64,000 nucleotides of DNA from Botryosphaeria dothidea (Eukaryota; Ascomycota; Dothideomycetes; Botryosphaeriales; Botryosphaeriaceae). Shown here piece by piece: positions 1 to 10,692 of this stretch. Location of the stretch: the NCBI GenBank assembly GCA_011503125.2, contig WWBZ02000007.1, forward strand, positions 1,364,001-1,428,000, read 5' to 3'. The notes beneath the pieces are model-generated. The model did not search any database. It worked only from the letters and a program-made list of their open reading frames with translations, and was not told where the DNA came from. Positions within the stretch are counted from its first letter, which is position 1, and each line of letters begins with the position of its first letter. The translations under genes and the position numbers were made by a program.

Positions 1-1624
1 TATCTTGAGCAGCGCGCTCCTTGGCCTCCCGGGATGCCCGTTCCTCAGCCCTCTGAGGGTTGCGTTCCCTCTCAAAGTGATCACGAAGGGCTGACGAGCT
101 CGGAGAAGGAGAATGACGACTACTCCGTCTGTTCATGGTTACAGCCGCTGCCGTAGGCCTTTCTTGGACCATGGGGGCCTTGGCAGGAGCTGTAGCGGTG
201 TGGTGGACAGTGGGTCGACGCTCCTGTTGGGCGGACGGTGGGCGGTCTTGACTCGGAGCAGCAGCATTGCTGAAACGTCTAGCGGGAGCGTTCGAAGACG
301 AGGGTCCCGAAATGGTTGGGCGTGAAGGTCGTTGAGGCGGGGTATCGCCTGAGGCAACTCTGGGCCTAGAAGTCATCTCTGTTTCGCCACCTTGGGAGCT
401 GGCGACCTTTTCGGGGATGGAGCTTGTTGATGCACGTTTCTCATCAGCAGGCCGGCCAAGAGACTCGTAGAGGGAACCCTGAGCAAGGTCTTCGGGGTGC
501 AGGTTGGGGATTTCCCCCGCGATGACCACATCGGAGAAGAACTTCTCGTGAGAAATCCTCTCCGTAGGAGTCTTCTTCAGGAGTGCTCGTACGATGTTCT
601 TCATATCGCGGCTGATCGGAATTTCCCCGAAGCTGATCCTATCGTCCTGCTTTTCGATCCGCCGGAGCAGCTCCACGTGATTCGATGCACGGAACGGCGG
701 CTTTCCAACGAGCATCTCATGGAGGACGGTTCCTGTGGACCAGAGATCTGCCTTGGCATCATATTTCTCGTAGCGGAGAATCTCCGGTGCCATGTACAAA
801 GGAGAACCACAGAGAGTTTCTGCCAGCGATGACTTGGGAAGCCAGCGAGCGAATCCAAAATCTGCGACCTTGAGCATGGGAAGGGACGCCACACCAACGG
901 CCGGGACCATCGAACCCGCGGCCGCAGCATAGGGAACCTCGTTCGGCCGATACGTCTGATAGTACAAGGGCGAAGGGTTGAGGAGAAGGTTCTGGGGCTT
1001 CAAATCGCGGTGAACATAGTTCTTGGCGTGGATGAACTCGAGGGCACTTGCTATCTGCTTAAGGAAGTGTCGAGCCAGAACTTCGTTGAGGCCGCCGACC
1101 GGGGGGTTGGGATACTTCTTCATCATATGTGCGGTTGCGGGATGGTCTGCGAGGGTTGCCCGCTTCTTGATGAAGCTGGACAGGTCCCCAAGCTCGCAGA
1201 ACTCTGTTACAATGTGTATGTACTTGGGTACCTCTTTACAGTCGATGAGGGCGACGATGTGCGGGTGGGTCAGATTACGGAGGATCTGGATCTCGGTCGA
1301 GAGGTTGTCCTTGAGCTTCTTATTGAGCTTCGTGGTGTCGACCGACTTGATGGCTACGACGAGCTCCCGCTTTCTCTACAGTGACAAGCTATGTTAGAGT
1401 CAAGAGGACCGAACACTCGTTTGGCATCGCTGCGCGGCGGGGAAAGCGAGAATATGGCGACATACCATGTGAACGCCCTTGTAGACGGTGGCAAAGCTGC
1501 CCTTTCCAATTTGGTTCATCCTCCTGAAGGAGCCCACCATGGTGTCCGGGTTCTCGGCAGCGGACTGCATGGTTGCGGACCTCCGAGGGCTCGCGGCGTG
1601 CGACGGGTGTGTTGGAGTTGCCAT
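1..1624 (-). CDS. atg1: Autophagy serine/threonine kinase Atg1, N-terminal part (runs off the left edge)
   Basis: This is the kinase that starts autophagosome formation, acting with Atg13 and Atg17 at the phagophore assembly site. The reading starts at ATG 1624; a second in-frame ATG lies 18 codons in. Exon 1 (1624-1466) encodes 53 residues and contains the glycine-rich loop [12 protein letters not shown] at 39-50. A GTATGT...TAG intron (1465-1376) follows. Exon 2 from 1375 reads [13 protein letters not shown] with the catalytic lysine, then [10 protein letters not shown] near residue 173 and VADFGFARW near 220. A Ser/Pro-rich linker follows the kinase lobe. The C-terminal Atg13-binding part is outside the window. 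The family call is secure; the exact start is less so. Confidence 0.93.
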
Positions 1625-3023
1625 GGTAGGGGATGGCCGGCGGGCTGGATGCGACCTCAGCCGGCAGCGACGAGGTTGATGGGTCGCTGCGATCACCGGA
1701 GGTGAGGGTACGAGGGCGAGGCAGTGATGTGGGACATGGGCCGCGGCGAGGATAGGCGGTCGAGAGGCGATAAGGTGGAGCTTCGAGCGGGCGGGCGTCA
1801 GGCTTGACGACTACAGGCTCCGGGGTGGGACAGCAGGAGGCACAAAGCAGCAGGGCGGCAGCGCAGTCGGCAGCTTGCCGGTCGAGGGAGGTGGACGCGG
1901 CGGCGGCGGCGGCGAGGATAAGCGGTCGAGTCAGCGAGTGGTTGGAGCTGGGGCAGCCCAGTTGTCGCGCAGGTGCGGCTCTTGCGGGGCACAGGAACAA
2001 AGAAAAAAGAAACGCGGGACGGGAGGGCGAAGGGCCAGAGAAGCGCGGTTATAGGGGAGGCGTGCGTGGTTGGAAGTCGGAGGACGAGAGCAGGTAGCAG
2101 AGGTATAGTGTCGGTCACGGTATTTAGGGCGGGCGATAAGAAGATAGATCTGGCAGGCACCTTTGAAGCTCTCTTAAACGAACAGCATCGCGCGCACTCC
2201 AACAAACATGCCGTCATCGTCGCAACCCAGCGGCGCCCTCGCCTCTCATTCAGCCTCCGTCGCGCTGCTGCTGCTGGCGCATGGCCGAGTTGCCTACGTG
2301 ATCACGTCTTCTACATCACTTGTCACATAACCGCGTGTCCAGCGGCCTGTCCGCGCGCCGCCCTCGCGCGCTGCTGCTTATTTAGCCGCCGCCTGCGCTC
2401 TGCCCGTCTGCCTGTCTGCCCGTCTGCACGTCTGCCTGTCTGCGTCCCGCGTTGCCAGCTCCACACTGAAGCAAGGATACGCACACACGCTCCAGCGAAT
2501 CGCTGAGCGCTGGAAGTCGCGGGGAAGTAGGCGTCTAGCCGGCCTTGTCTGCGGTTGTGCTCAGCTGACCGGTCGCCGCCGCCCGCCACGGCGCTCGATG
2601 TGGGTGGCTGTCACTAACTTGCCTCATGCGAGGGTTACAAATGACTTCAAAGACGATAAATGCCCCATCACATACGAGCGCTCTGCCTGCGTGGCTCAGC
2701 ACACACGGGCGCTTCCGCGGTCGGTACGACATGTAGTACAACATAGGGGCAGCTTCGTGGCCTTTGCTAGAGCTCCGACTGTGCGTTGTGTGGGGACCGC
2801 TGGTCCACCGCCGGCCAATCGCCAGCCTTGCAGCCTGAGAGAGCCCTTTTTGTCTTGCTACCGCACACACTGATGCCAGCCAGGTGCGGAGCCTCGATTG
2901 AGTCCACGTGACCTGGCGATCTCGAACGAAGACGCGTCGACTAAGTAGTCCAAGCGTTCGCAGGGCACAGAAACGCGCGACGTCTCCACATCGCCTGAAC
3001 CTTCACCCTCACTGTGCCACACC
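1625..3023. other. Intergenic region between divergent atg1 and the Rad5-like gene
   Basis: About 1.4 kb with no gene I can support. The open frames here are GC-rich and show no domain or splice logic. The part next to 1624 is probably the 5' leader of atg1. The stretch contains a GCG-rich run near 1885-1917 and an 8-bp tandem repeat listed separately. Confidence 0.6.
2405..2444. repeat. Five-unit 8-bp tandem repeat
   Basis: Five consecutive 8-bp units with consensus YGTCTGCM (CGTCTGCC, TGTCTGCC, CGTCTGCA, CGTCTGCC, TGTCTGCG). It lies in the atg1/Rad5-like intergenic region. Confidence 0.85.
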
Positions 3024-6000
3024 ATGACCGTACCAAGCCGCAAACGCACCATCGACCTCACCGCCGACGACGATGACGATGTTCAGATCACCGGTTCGCA
3101 AACTCGCAAGACCCCCCGCTTGGCCGATGTTCCCTTTGAAGACGATGAGGCGGATGAGAGCGCGCTAGAGGAAGTTGTCGACCCTTCTCAGGAATACAAT
3201 GACCGCGCCTTCATCCAGTACATGCTTTACGGTATGATGGCGCTTGAATTGGGTTGATGCGTGCTAATGTTAATTCTCTCGTAGGCACGCTGAACACAAA
3301 GATTGTCGGCGTTAGGTATTACAACGGTTATGCCACCATCGGAGAAATGGTCATGCTTCGCAGAGAGCCGCATAATCCGGTGGGTTCCAAAGTCTTTGCG
3401 TGCCTGTCTTTTCTGTTTTCTTTTTGCATACGACAGATGCAAATGCCGTTTCGAAAAGTGTGGAAAGTTGATTGAGGCATTCTCCGAGTCGATTGTTCCA
3501 CTCCTGCCACAAAGATACTCGACACCTCTGAATTCTTCAATTCTGTGATCCCGTATAGAGGGGCGCTGCAGCCGACGGTTAGTGTCAAATGTGGCAGCGT
3601 CAAACAACGCCAGAAAAAGGCTGCTATTATGGGTAGTCGAAGCATTTGTCTGCTATGTCCGGACGAATGCTTCGACTCCCTCACGAAGCCATGTTTATTA
3701 AGAGCCGTAGTCGCTGACCGTTGGCTGCAATATCCCCTGTATACCGCGACAGATTTTGCAGCTTAGTCGGAAATCTATCCGCAACTTTGACCAGTAGTAT
3801 CTGATCACTCAATTTACCATAGAACTCATAGTGGCTGACGTGCTTTCTTCAGTATGATTCCAATGCAATCCAGGTTCTCAACGTGCAAGAACAGCAAATT
3901 GGCCATATTCCCCGCCAAGTTGCGGCAAAGCTTGTTCCCTACATGGACAGCAGGGGTCTCATCTTGGAAGGTGTCATCACTGGTCACAAAGGAACATTTG
4001 ACTGCCCCCTAGCTGTTAAGCTATACGGCACAAGCGATCCGGTGGAGAGGCTGAACCTGACAAATCAGATGAAAGCTGACAGGCTTCCTCTTGGCGCTAT
4101 CAAACGAGTGGAGAAAGCTGAGAGGGATAGGATCAAAGCTACACAGCAAGCAGCCAAGAAGCAGAAGGTCAATGCATGGGCTGGAAAGTCAGATGGCCAA
4201 TGGGCGACAGGCGAGGTACCTGGCTCTTCCCAACCAGACGAGCGGAGTATGGACGATATCCTTGGTGAGAGCGAGCGCTTCAACCCGCGCGATGTTGAGC
4301 AGATGGTCGAAAAGTTTGGCGCGCAAGAAGCCGACCTCCAGAATCTCCCGATGGCAAAACAACCAGAAGAGATGTCTGCCCAGCTCCTTCCGTATCAGCT
4401 GCAAGGCCTGAAATGGCTGTTGGATCACGAAAATCCTCAGCTCCCCGCTGCAGGATCTGCAGACGTCGTGCAACTGTGGAGACGCGCACCAAACGAGGCA
4501 AACGTCTTCACCAACATCTGCACCAACTACTCTATCAAGAACAAACTACCGGAGCTTGCATCTGGCGGGATTCTAGCCGATGATATGGGCTTGGGCAAGA
4601 CTGTGCAAATCATCTCTCTCATCATGGCCGATCGCACCCTAAACGAGCAGAATACGACCAGCAACGCAACACTGATCCTCGCCCCATTGAGTGTGATGAG
4701 TAACTGGAGCTCTCAGATCAAACGTCATGTCAAACCTGAGCATGGATTGCGAGTTCTCACCTACCATGGCACCAGAAAGAAGCTCATTGATCCGAAAGAA
4801 ATCAAGAACTATGATGTCGTCATCACAACCTATGAGACAATTATGACGGAGTTCTGGACGAAGCAGAGCAAGAGTCCACAGCAAGTTCCCAGGAAGACCG
4901 GCTTGTTCTCCGTCAACTGGCGCAGGATTGTGCTTGACGAAGGCCACAATATTCGGAACCCCGCCTCAAAGAAGGCAGTTGCTGCAGTCAACTTAATGGC
5001 ACGGTCTAGATGGGTGCTCACCGGAACCCCCATAATCAACACTTTGAATGATCTCTACTCTTTGGCCAAGTTCATCCGCCTCTCCGGTGGGCTCGACCGC
5101 TTCGAGCTGTTCAACGGCGCACTGATTCGGCCTGTAAATCAAGGCGACGAACATGGCAGTTTCCTATTACAGATGCTCATGGGTAGTATCTGCCTCCGGA
5201 GGAGGAAAGATATGTCCTTCATCGACCTGCGCTTGCCCGAACTATCTGAGTACGTTCACCGTATCAAATTCCTGCCACACGAACAGGAGAAGTATGACGC
5301 TCTCGAGGCACAAGCCAAGGGTACGCTCGACCGCTACCGCCAAAACCTCTCCGGTCGTGACGCTGCGAAAGCCTACCAGCATCTCCTTGAGACCCTCCTG
5401 CGCCTTCGGCAGGTATGCAACCACTGGAAACTCTGTGGAGAAGAGCGCATCACCGGCCTTCTTGACATGCTCTCCGAGCAGAAGACCGTCGATCTCACTC
5501 CGGAGAACCGCGCTGCGCTCCAGCAAATGCTTCAGCTCAGCATCGACTCACAGGAAGACTGCGCCATCTGCCTGGAGCCCCTCCACGACCCGGTCATTAC
5601 CTGCTGCGCGCACGCATTCGGCTACAATTGCATCGAGCGCGTCATCGAAGGCCAGCACAAATGCCCCATGTGTCGCGCCGAGCTCCCCAGCACAGCGTCC
5701 CTCGTGCGCCCTGCGAAAGAAGCTGCCGCGCCGCCGCCCATCGACGCCGACACCAACAGCTCGAAGATCGAGGCCCTCCTCAAGATCCTTAAGGCCACGG
5801 CCAACAAGGAAAAAGTAGTCAAGACCATCGTGTTCTCCCAGTGGACGTCCTTCCTCAACATTCTCGAGCCGCGGCTGGAAGAAGCGGGCATTCGCTTCGC
5901 TCGCATCGATGGGACTATGTCGGCCCTCTCCCGTGATGCCTCTCTGGAAGCACTCGAAAACGACCCGGACTGCACGGTTCTATTGGCGTCCCTGTCTGTT

Positions 6001-6291
6001 TGCAGCGTCGGACTCAACCTCGTTGCTGCGTCGCAGGTCGTCCTGGCGGATAGCTGGTGGGCGCCGGCGATCGAGGATCAGGCCGTCGACCGCGTGCATA
6101 GGCTCGGTCAGAAGCGCGAGACGACGGTGTTCAGGCTGGTGGTTGAGAATACGGTGGAGGAGAATGTGCTCAGGATTCAGGAGGATAAGAGAAAGCTGAT
6201 GAGGCTGGCCTTCTCGGAGAAGAGCAAGGAGAAGAAGAAAGACAGGGGTGCTAGGGTTGCGGATCTGGAGAGGTTGCTTGGAAGGGAGTAG
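3024..6291 (+). CDS. HIRAN-SNF2-RING ATPase, Rad5/HLTF-like
   Basis: Three exons (3024-3231, 3285-3379, 3853-6291) give 913 residues. The N-terminus is acidic. A HIRAN DNA-end-binding domain spans about 75-165, with REPHNP joined to YDSNAIQVLN across intron 2. The SNF2 ATPase follows: LADDMGLGKT near 343-352, DEGH box LDEGHNIRN near 461. A C3HC4 RING (CAICLEP ... CPMCRAEL) lies near 671-712, and the helicase C lobe with DSWWAPAIEDQAVDRVHRLG lies near 820. This order is that of yeast Rad5 and human HLTF, which remodel stalled forks and polyubiquitinate PCNA. Here the role is inferred from architecture. Intron 2 is 473 bp, far longer than other introns here, because it holds a transposon-like element. 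Confidence 0.92.
3554..3743. mobile_element. Inverted-repeat MITE-like element, copy A (inside an intron)
   Basis: 190 bp bounded by TATAGAGGGG on the left and CCCCTGTATA on the right. The terminal inverted repeats are about 31 bp, imperfect, and contain the GCAGCCRACGGT core. A second, inner inverted pair (GTCGAAGCATTTGTC / GGACGAATGCTTCGAC) flanks a short loop. There is no coding capacity. The TA at each end suggests TA target duplication as in Tc1/mariner elements (inference). It lies wholly within intron 2 of the Rad5-like gene. Confidence 0.85.
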
Positions 6292-6485
6292 TAGGCGGAA
6301 ATACTGCGTGTACGAGTTCGAGATAGGGTTCTTTGCATATGGCGCGGATATGGAAAAGCTTCCGGATTGGAATCACCGGCAGGCCGGCATGCTTTGCTTT
6401 TCTTTAATGGCGCCGAAGGATGAGCTTGCTCTTAGCTCTAGAAATCGGACGGGCAGGACTTGATCCATTTGCAGAATCTCAGGCG

Positions 6486-6720
6486 TATAGAGGGGTGCTG
6501 CAGCCGACGGGAAACGTCAAACACAACATTACCATACAAAGGTCTAATCGAAAATCCTATGGGGAGTGGAGGCATTCGTCCGGATGTCCCTGTTCCTATA
6601 AATGTAATATACTTGCGTCCGGACGAATGCTTCCACTTCCTACGAAGGTATATTTGCTGAAGGCATGTTTGATGAAGGCCATCGTCGCTACTCTTCAACT
6701 GCAATAGCTGGGATGGCCTA
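6486..6720. mobile_element. MITE-like element, copy B
   Basis: 235 bp just downstream of the Rad5-like gene. The left end is TATAGAGGGGTGCTGCAG. The inner arms are GGCATTCGTCCGGATG and GTCCGGACGAATGCTTCC. The right terminus is decayed: its complement still reads ATTGCAGTTGAAGAGTAGCG, matching the inner part of the terminal repeat, but the outermost ten bases have diverged. Confidence 0.75.
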
Positions 6721-6894
6721 GAAATTGGAGGCATTTTATGGCCTTAAAATAACAACTTTTGGCTTGGATGACTTCCAGCTACTTGCTTATAGAGGTGACT
6801 TGATATCTTACAGGAAATACACAGGTTATCAAAAAAACAATCTTCTTATCTGAGGTCTCGTAGAAGGTGAAAGAATGAAGTAGGAGATTGATGT

Positions 6895-7130
6895 CATGAC
6901 TACATTCACATTCGGACGACTGCTTCAACTCCATATGTGGAACGGATAGTTAGTACTGCGAAATCTATGGAAAGCAACGTCGAGAAGCATTCCAAGGACC
7001 AGTTGTTAGCGATAATGGCCTCCAACAAATGCAACTTTATGGAGAGTGGAAGCATTCGTCTGGATGGCTTTGTCAGTAGAAAAGTAATACATTTATGCCC
7101 GGACGAATGCTTCCACTCCCTATAGGTTTG
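6895..7130. mobile_element. Decayed remnants of the same MITE-like family, copy C
   Basis: Two fragments. 6902-6935 resembles the right inner arm (CATTCGGACGACTGCTTC). 7001-7125 has part of a left terminal repeat (GTTGTTAGCGATAATGG) and both inner arms (GAAGCATTCGTCTGGATG, CCCGGACGAATGCTTCCAC). The outer termini are not recognisable. It may be one element inserted into, or rearranged with, another. Confidence 0.55.
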
Positions 7131-7145
7131 ATTTTGTTCTCTCAC

Positions 7146-7374
7146 TTGTTGGTGGGAGGAGGTTGCTGCAGTCGCCAGTTAGCGCCAGGTGTGATATTTC
7201 CAGACAACCAGACAAAAATTACTTCATGGGTAGTCGAAGCATTCGTCCGGACATCTTGAACTAAATGTTTTGCATTTATAGAGACAAAGCTATCCGGATG
7301 AATACTTCCACTCCCCATAAAGTTATGTGTTTGAGGGACCATCACCGCTAACCATCGACTGTAGTAGCCCCTGT
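7146..7374. mobile_element. MITE-like element, copy D
   Basis: The left part contains GTTGCTGCAGTCGCCAGTTA. The right part, read as complement, contains ACAGTCGATGGTTAGCGG. The inner arms GTCGAAGCATTCGTCCGGA and ATCCGGATGAATACTTCCAC flank a 40-bp loop. The outer left end has diverged from the TACAGAGGGG consensus. Confidence 0.7.
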
Positions 7375-7791
7375 GGGTGCTCGCACATCGCAAGAAATGC
7401 CTCCATGAAGTCGTCCTCGTTGGATGTGTTACTCTGATTTCCGGACAATCTTGATCATCTCCTGTAGGGTGCATGCACGGCAAAGCAAGAAAAGGAGGCA
7501 CCGAAATCCAGATCATGCATGTCATTCCTGTCTTTTGCGCACGACTCCCGACATTGCTCATGCGGCTTAAGACTTTTTGTGGCAAAGATAAAACACCGGC
7601 CCGAAGATAGAAGTTTTCCCAAGCAGAAAAAGTGCCCTTAGTTTTGAGGTGTCCGTACAGAAAATGCAAAGCACCGTCTTCTCCCAAAATCACCACCTGT
7701 CCAACCGTAGAGCGCCATCTTGACCAGCCATTTCCGGAGTAGAGTGGAATGAGGTGATGATGATGACGATATCGAAGGAGATGGGCGGCGC
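7375..7791. other. Intergenic, downstream of rps28
   Basis: About 420 bp with no coding signal I can support. It holds the 3' flank of rps28 on the minus strand and the edge of the MITE cluster. Confidence 0.5.
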
Positions 7792-8224
7792 TTATCTGAG
7801 CCTCCTAGCCTCACGCTCGGACTCGAGCAGGCAAAGGATGTCGTTCTCACGGACTGGATTGGTATCGAAGTTAGCGCAAGATTCCTTTCGTCTTTTCCCT
7901 CCAAACAAATTCTTTCCCGCCGGACCAAGATGCGGATGATAGCGAATGGAGTGGGGAGTCGTACCAGGGCCCTTGACGTTGCGGATGATGCTACGGGTGG
8001 TGTCGTCCATGAACTCGACGCGGACCTGGGTCACACCGCCACGAGAGCCTGTTCAAAAATGGTAGTCAGCCGGGCAGTCCTTGCGCAGATTTATCGAATT
8101 TTTGACGTATGGAGGGAGCGCGGGAGCAAGCGAGGCGGGAGGTGGTGAGGCAGAGCGTCGTACCGGTGCGGCCGAGGACACGAGTGACCTTGACGAGCTT
8201 GACGGGAACCTTGGCGGATTCCAT
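7792..8224 (-). CDS. rps28: 40S ribosomal protein S28
   Basis: Small-subunit ribosomal protein eS28, located near the mRNA exit region of the 40S subunit. Three exons (8224-8164, 8048-7965, 7853-7792) join in phase to 68 residues, the usual length of the family. It starts [20 protein letters not shown], crosses intron 1 into [20 protein letters not shown], and ends [19 protein letters not shown]. The introns are 115 and 111 bp, both GT-AG. It is divergent from HIS1 with about 615 bp between the starts. Confidence 0.97.
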
Positions 8225-8839
8225 GTTGTGCGAGATTGATCGATAGAATGACGGAGTATCGGGCTCGAGAGGACGGTTGTCGGAAGCGGGCTGGTGTCGC
8301 GGTTGCGGTCGTCGGTGCGGTGGTGCTGGCGTCCTGTGGATGTGGAGCGGGAATATTTGCGAAAGTGCGGCCGCGCAGTCTTGGCGCGCTCCAATCCGCC
8401 GCCAGCCCTGCAGCACGCCGTCGGCCTGAGGCTCGAGCGGGATAGCAAACGCGCGCGCATCAGGGACGCGGGGCTGCCCGACGCCGGAGCCCAGCGACAA
8501 GAACCCCTCGGACTAGCTCGGGATATAAGAGAGCTGCTTCCAAAAATTGAACTCGGCAAATAACATCCCGTTCCTGCCGCGCGTGTTGTGCCTACCCAAC
8601 GAACAGCGTCATCACCGCCGCCGAAGACCCCACCACTGCCGCGCTTGACTCACAAATTATTCCTGGTTCCGCAACACCAGCCCTCGCAGTCGCATACCTC
8701 CGCCCGCCGAACCCCACCAGTACCGTTCGCTGCAACCAATTGGACCTGCTAGGCATAGCCTTCCTCACACAATCGCTCTGCAGCCTGTCTTTCTACTCTG
8801 AGGACTGAAACAATATTTTGGCTATCGCCATTGAACACC
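8225..8839. promoter_or_regulatory. Divergent promoter region of rps28 and HIS1
   Basis: The two start codons lie 615 bp apart and face away from each other, so both promoters must lie here or in the leaders. CT-rich and CA-rich stretches are present from about 8590 to 8780. I see no single element I could name with confidence. Confidence 0.5.
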
Positions 8840-10092
8840 ATGGATCTCGTCAACCAGTCAGTCCACTGCTTCATGAGACGCGCGCACTCCTATACGGGTC
8901 GCAGAACCACTCCTCACAGCCTACTAACATTCTCGACAGCCTCACCGACCGCCTTCTCTTCGCCGTGCCCAAAAGTTCGTAGACCACACTCGCAATGCTC
9001 TTTCCGTCCGACATACACCACCAAAGAACAAGCTGCTGACGTCGGCATGTACACTTGCAGAGGGCCGTCTTCACCAAGCATGTCTCGACCTGCTCAAGGG
9101 CTCTGACATCCAATTCCACCGCCACTCGAGGCTAGACATCGCGCTTGTCAAGAACCTGCCTATCGCCCTCATCTTCTTGCCCGCCGCCGATATCCCAACC
9201 TTCGTCGGAGAGGGCCGCGTCGACCTTGGTATCACCGGCCGCGACCAGGTCGCAGAACATGAGGCCGTAGCCCCGCCCACCGACACCACCGGCGTTGAGG
9301 AGGTGCTCGACCTGGACTTCGGCGCCTGCAAGCTCCAGGTTCAGGTGCCGGAGAAAGGCGACATTACTTCTCCCGAGCAGTTGATTGGCCGCAACATCGT
9401 TACCAGCTTTACCAATCTTGCTGAACAGTACTTCGCGAAGTTGGAGGCAGAGAAGGAGGGCAAGGAGGTTAACGGAGAGAGGAAATTGCAGACCAACATC
9501 AAGTACGTTGGCGGCAGTGTGGAGGCGGCATGCGCACTGGGCGTTGCGGATGGTATTGTCGATCTTGTTGGTGAGTGAAATGTCCGAAGGAGCTCTGAAA
9601 ACGAGGGCGGATTGCTGATTACCTATTTAAAAACAGAGTCTGGCGAGACCATGCGCGCCGCTGGCCTCAAGGCTATTTCGACCGTCATCGAGACCACCGC
9701 TATTCTCATCAAGTCCAAGAAGCCCTCCGATCCGAAGCTGGTTGACTTAATAGCTGCACGTATTCGCGGTGTTATCAGTAAGAGTTTTCCCTCCAATTTT
9801 TTACATCTCACTGGATATCCATCTGCATAGTTCATATCACTTACAACTGAACTTAGCTGCCCAAAAATACGTTCTCTGCACGTACAACATTGAGCGTAAC
9901 CAGCTCACCGCTGCCCGTAACATCACCCCCGGCAAGCGCGCTCCTACCGTTACCTCTCTGGAAGACAACGGCTGGGTTGCTGTTCAAGCCATGGTCGAGC
10001 GCAAGAAGATTGCTACCGTTATGGACGACCTTACCAGCATCGGCGCTTCCGACATCTTGGTCACTAAGATCGAAAACTCTCGGACGTATTAA
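8840..10092 (+). CDS. HIS1: ATP phosphoribosyltransferase (histidine biosynthesis step 1)
   Basis: Condenses ATP with PRPP to phosphoribosyl-ATP, the committed, histidine-inhibited step of histidine synthesis. Five exons (8840-8856, 8940-8974, 9061-9570, 9637-9777, 9857-10092) give 312 residues, matching the long HisG form. The first two exons are tiny (17 and 35 nt) and rebuild MDLVNHLTDRLLFAVPKKGR. The catalytic domain contains GEGRVDLGITGRDQVAEHE. The exon 3/4 join restores GIVDLVESGETMRAAGL. The C-terminal regulatory domain ends TSIGASDILVTKIENSRTY. Confidence 0.96.
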
Positions 10093-10692
10093 AATTTATT
10101 TGGCGGGGTAAAGAATAAAAAGGCGGGCAGAATCATTGGAGACCTTGTCGGTTTCGGTATACAAACTTCGTGATCTTTGGACTTTTCCTATAGGTCAAAT
10201 GTTCTTCTAGTCAAGATGCAGGGTAAGTTGTGGGCGTCCGGCTGTTTTAATTTTGGCCATCGCAAATTGCTAGAGCCCTGGGGATCTGGAGGGAACTATA
10301 GACGGTTCCGGGGCCTGATCACGACAGATGAATGACAGTTTTCCTTAAGTCGACAGCTTTCGAACCTACGTTTAAGCTCTATTATAACTTGTCCACCTCA
10401 CGTCAACTTGGGTGTTATAACTCCTTCAAATTTCGAGGGCGAAAAAAGCCTCTCCGGGCCACGTCAAGCTTTTACCAACAAGTCATTAGGTATTCTCATC
10501 GTACAGGCCGCCTTGGCCTCACGTCCAAGCGAGCATTGATTGCTACAGTGAGTATGGTTTACAGATGGTCATAAACCGAGCCCAATCATCAGAGTTATAG
10601 ATTTTTCTTTCAAAGCTGAACGATTCTTCCGGGCCGGCAGCAATATCTGCTATTAAGTAGTGTTCCTAACGAAAGCTGGAAGGGTCTCCGGC
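10093..10692. other. Intergenic region between convergent HIS1 and the GH79 gene
   Basis: 600 bp, moderately AT-rich around 10330-10480. I see no gene or repeat here, only the shared 3' flanks of two converging genes. Confidence 0.5.
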
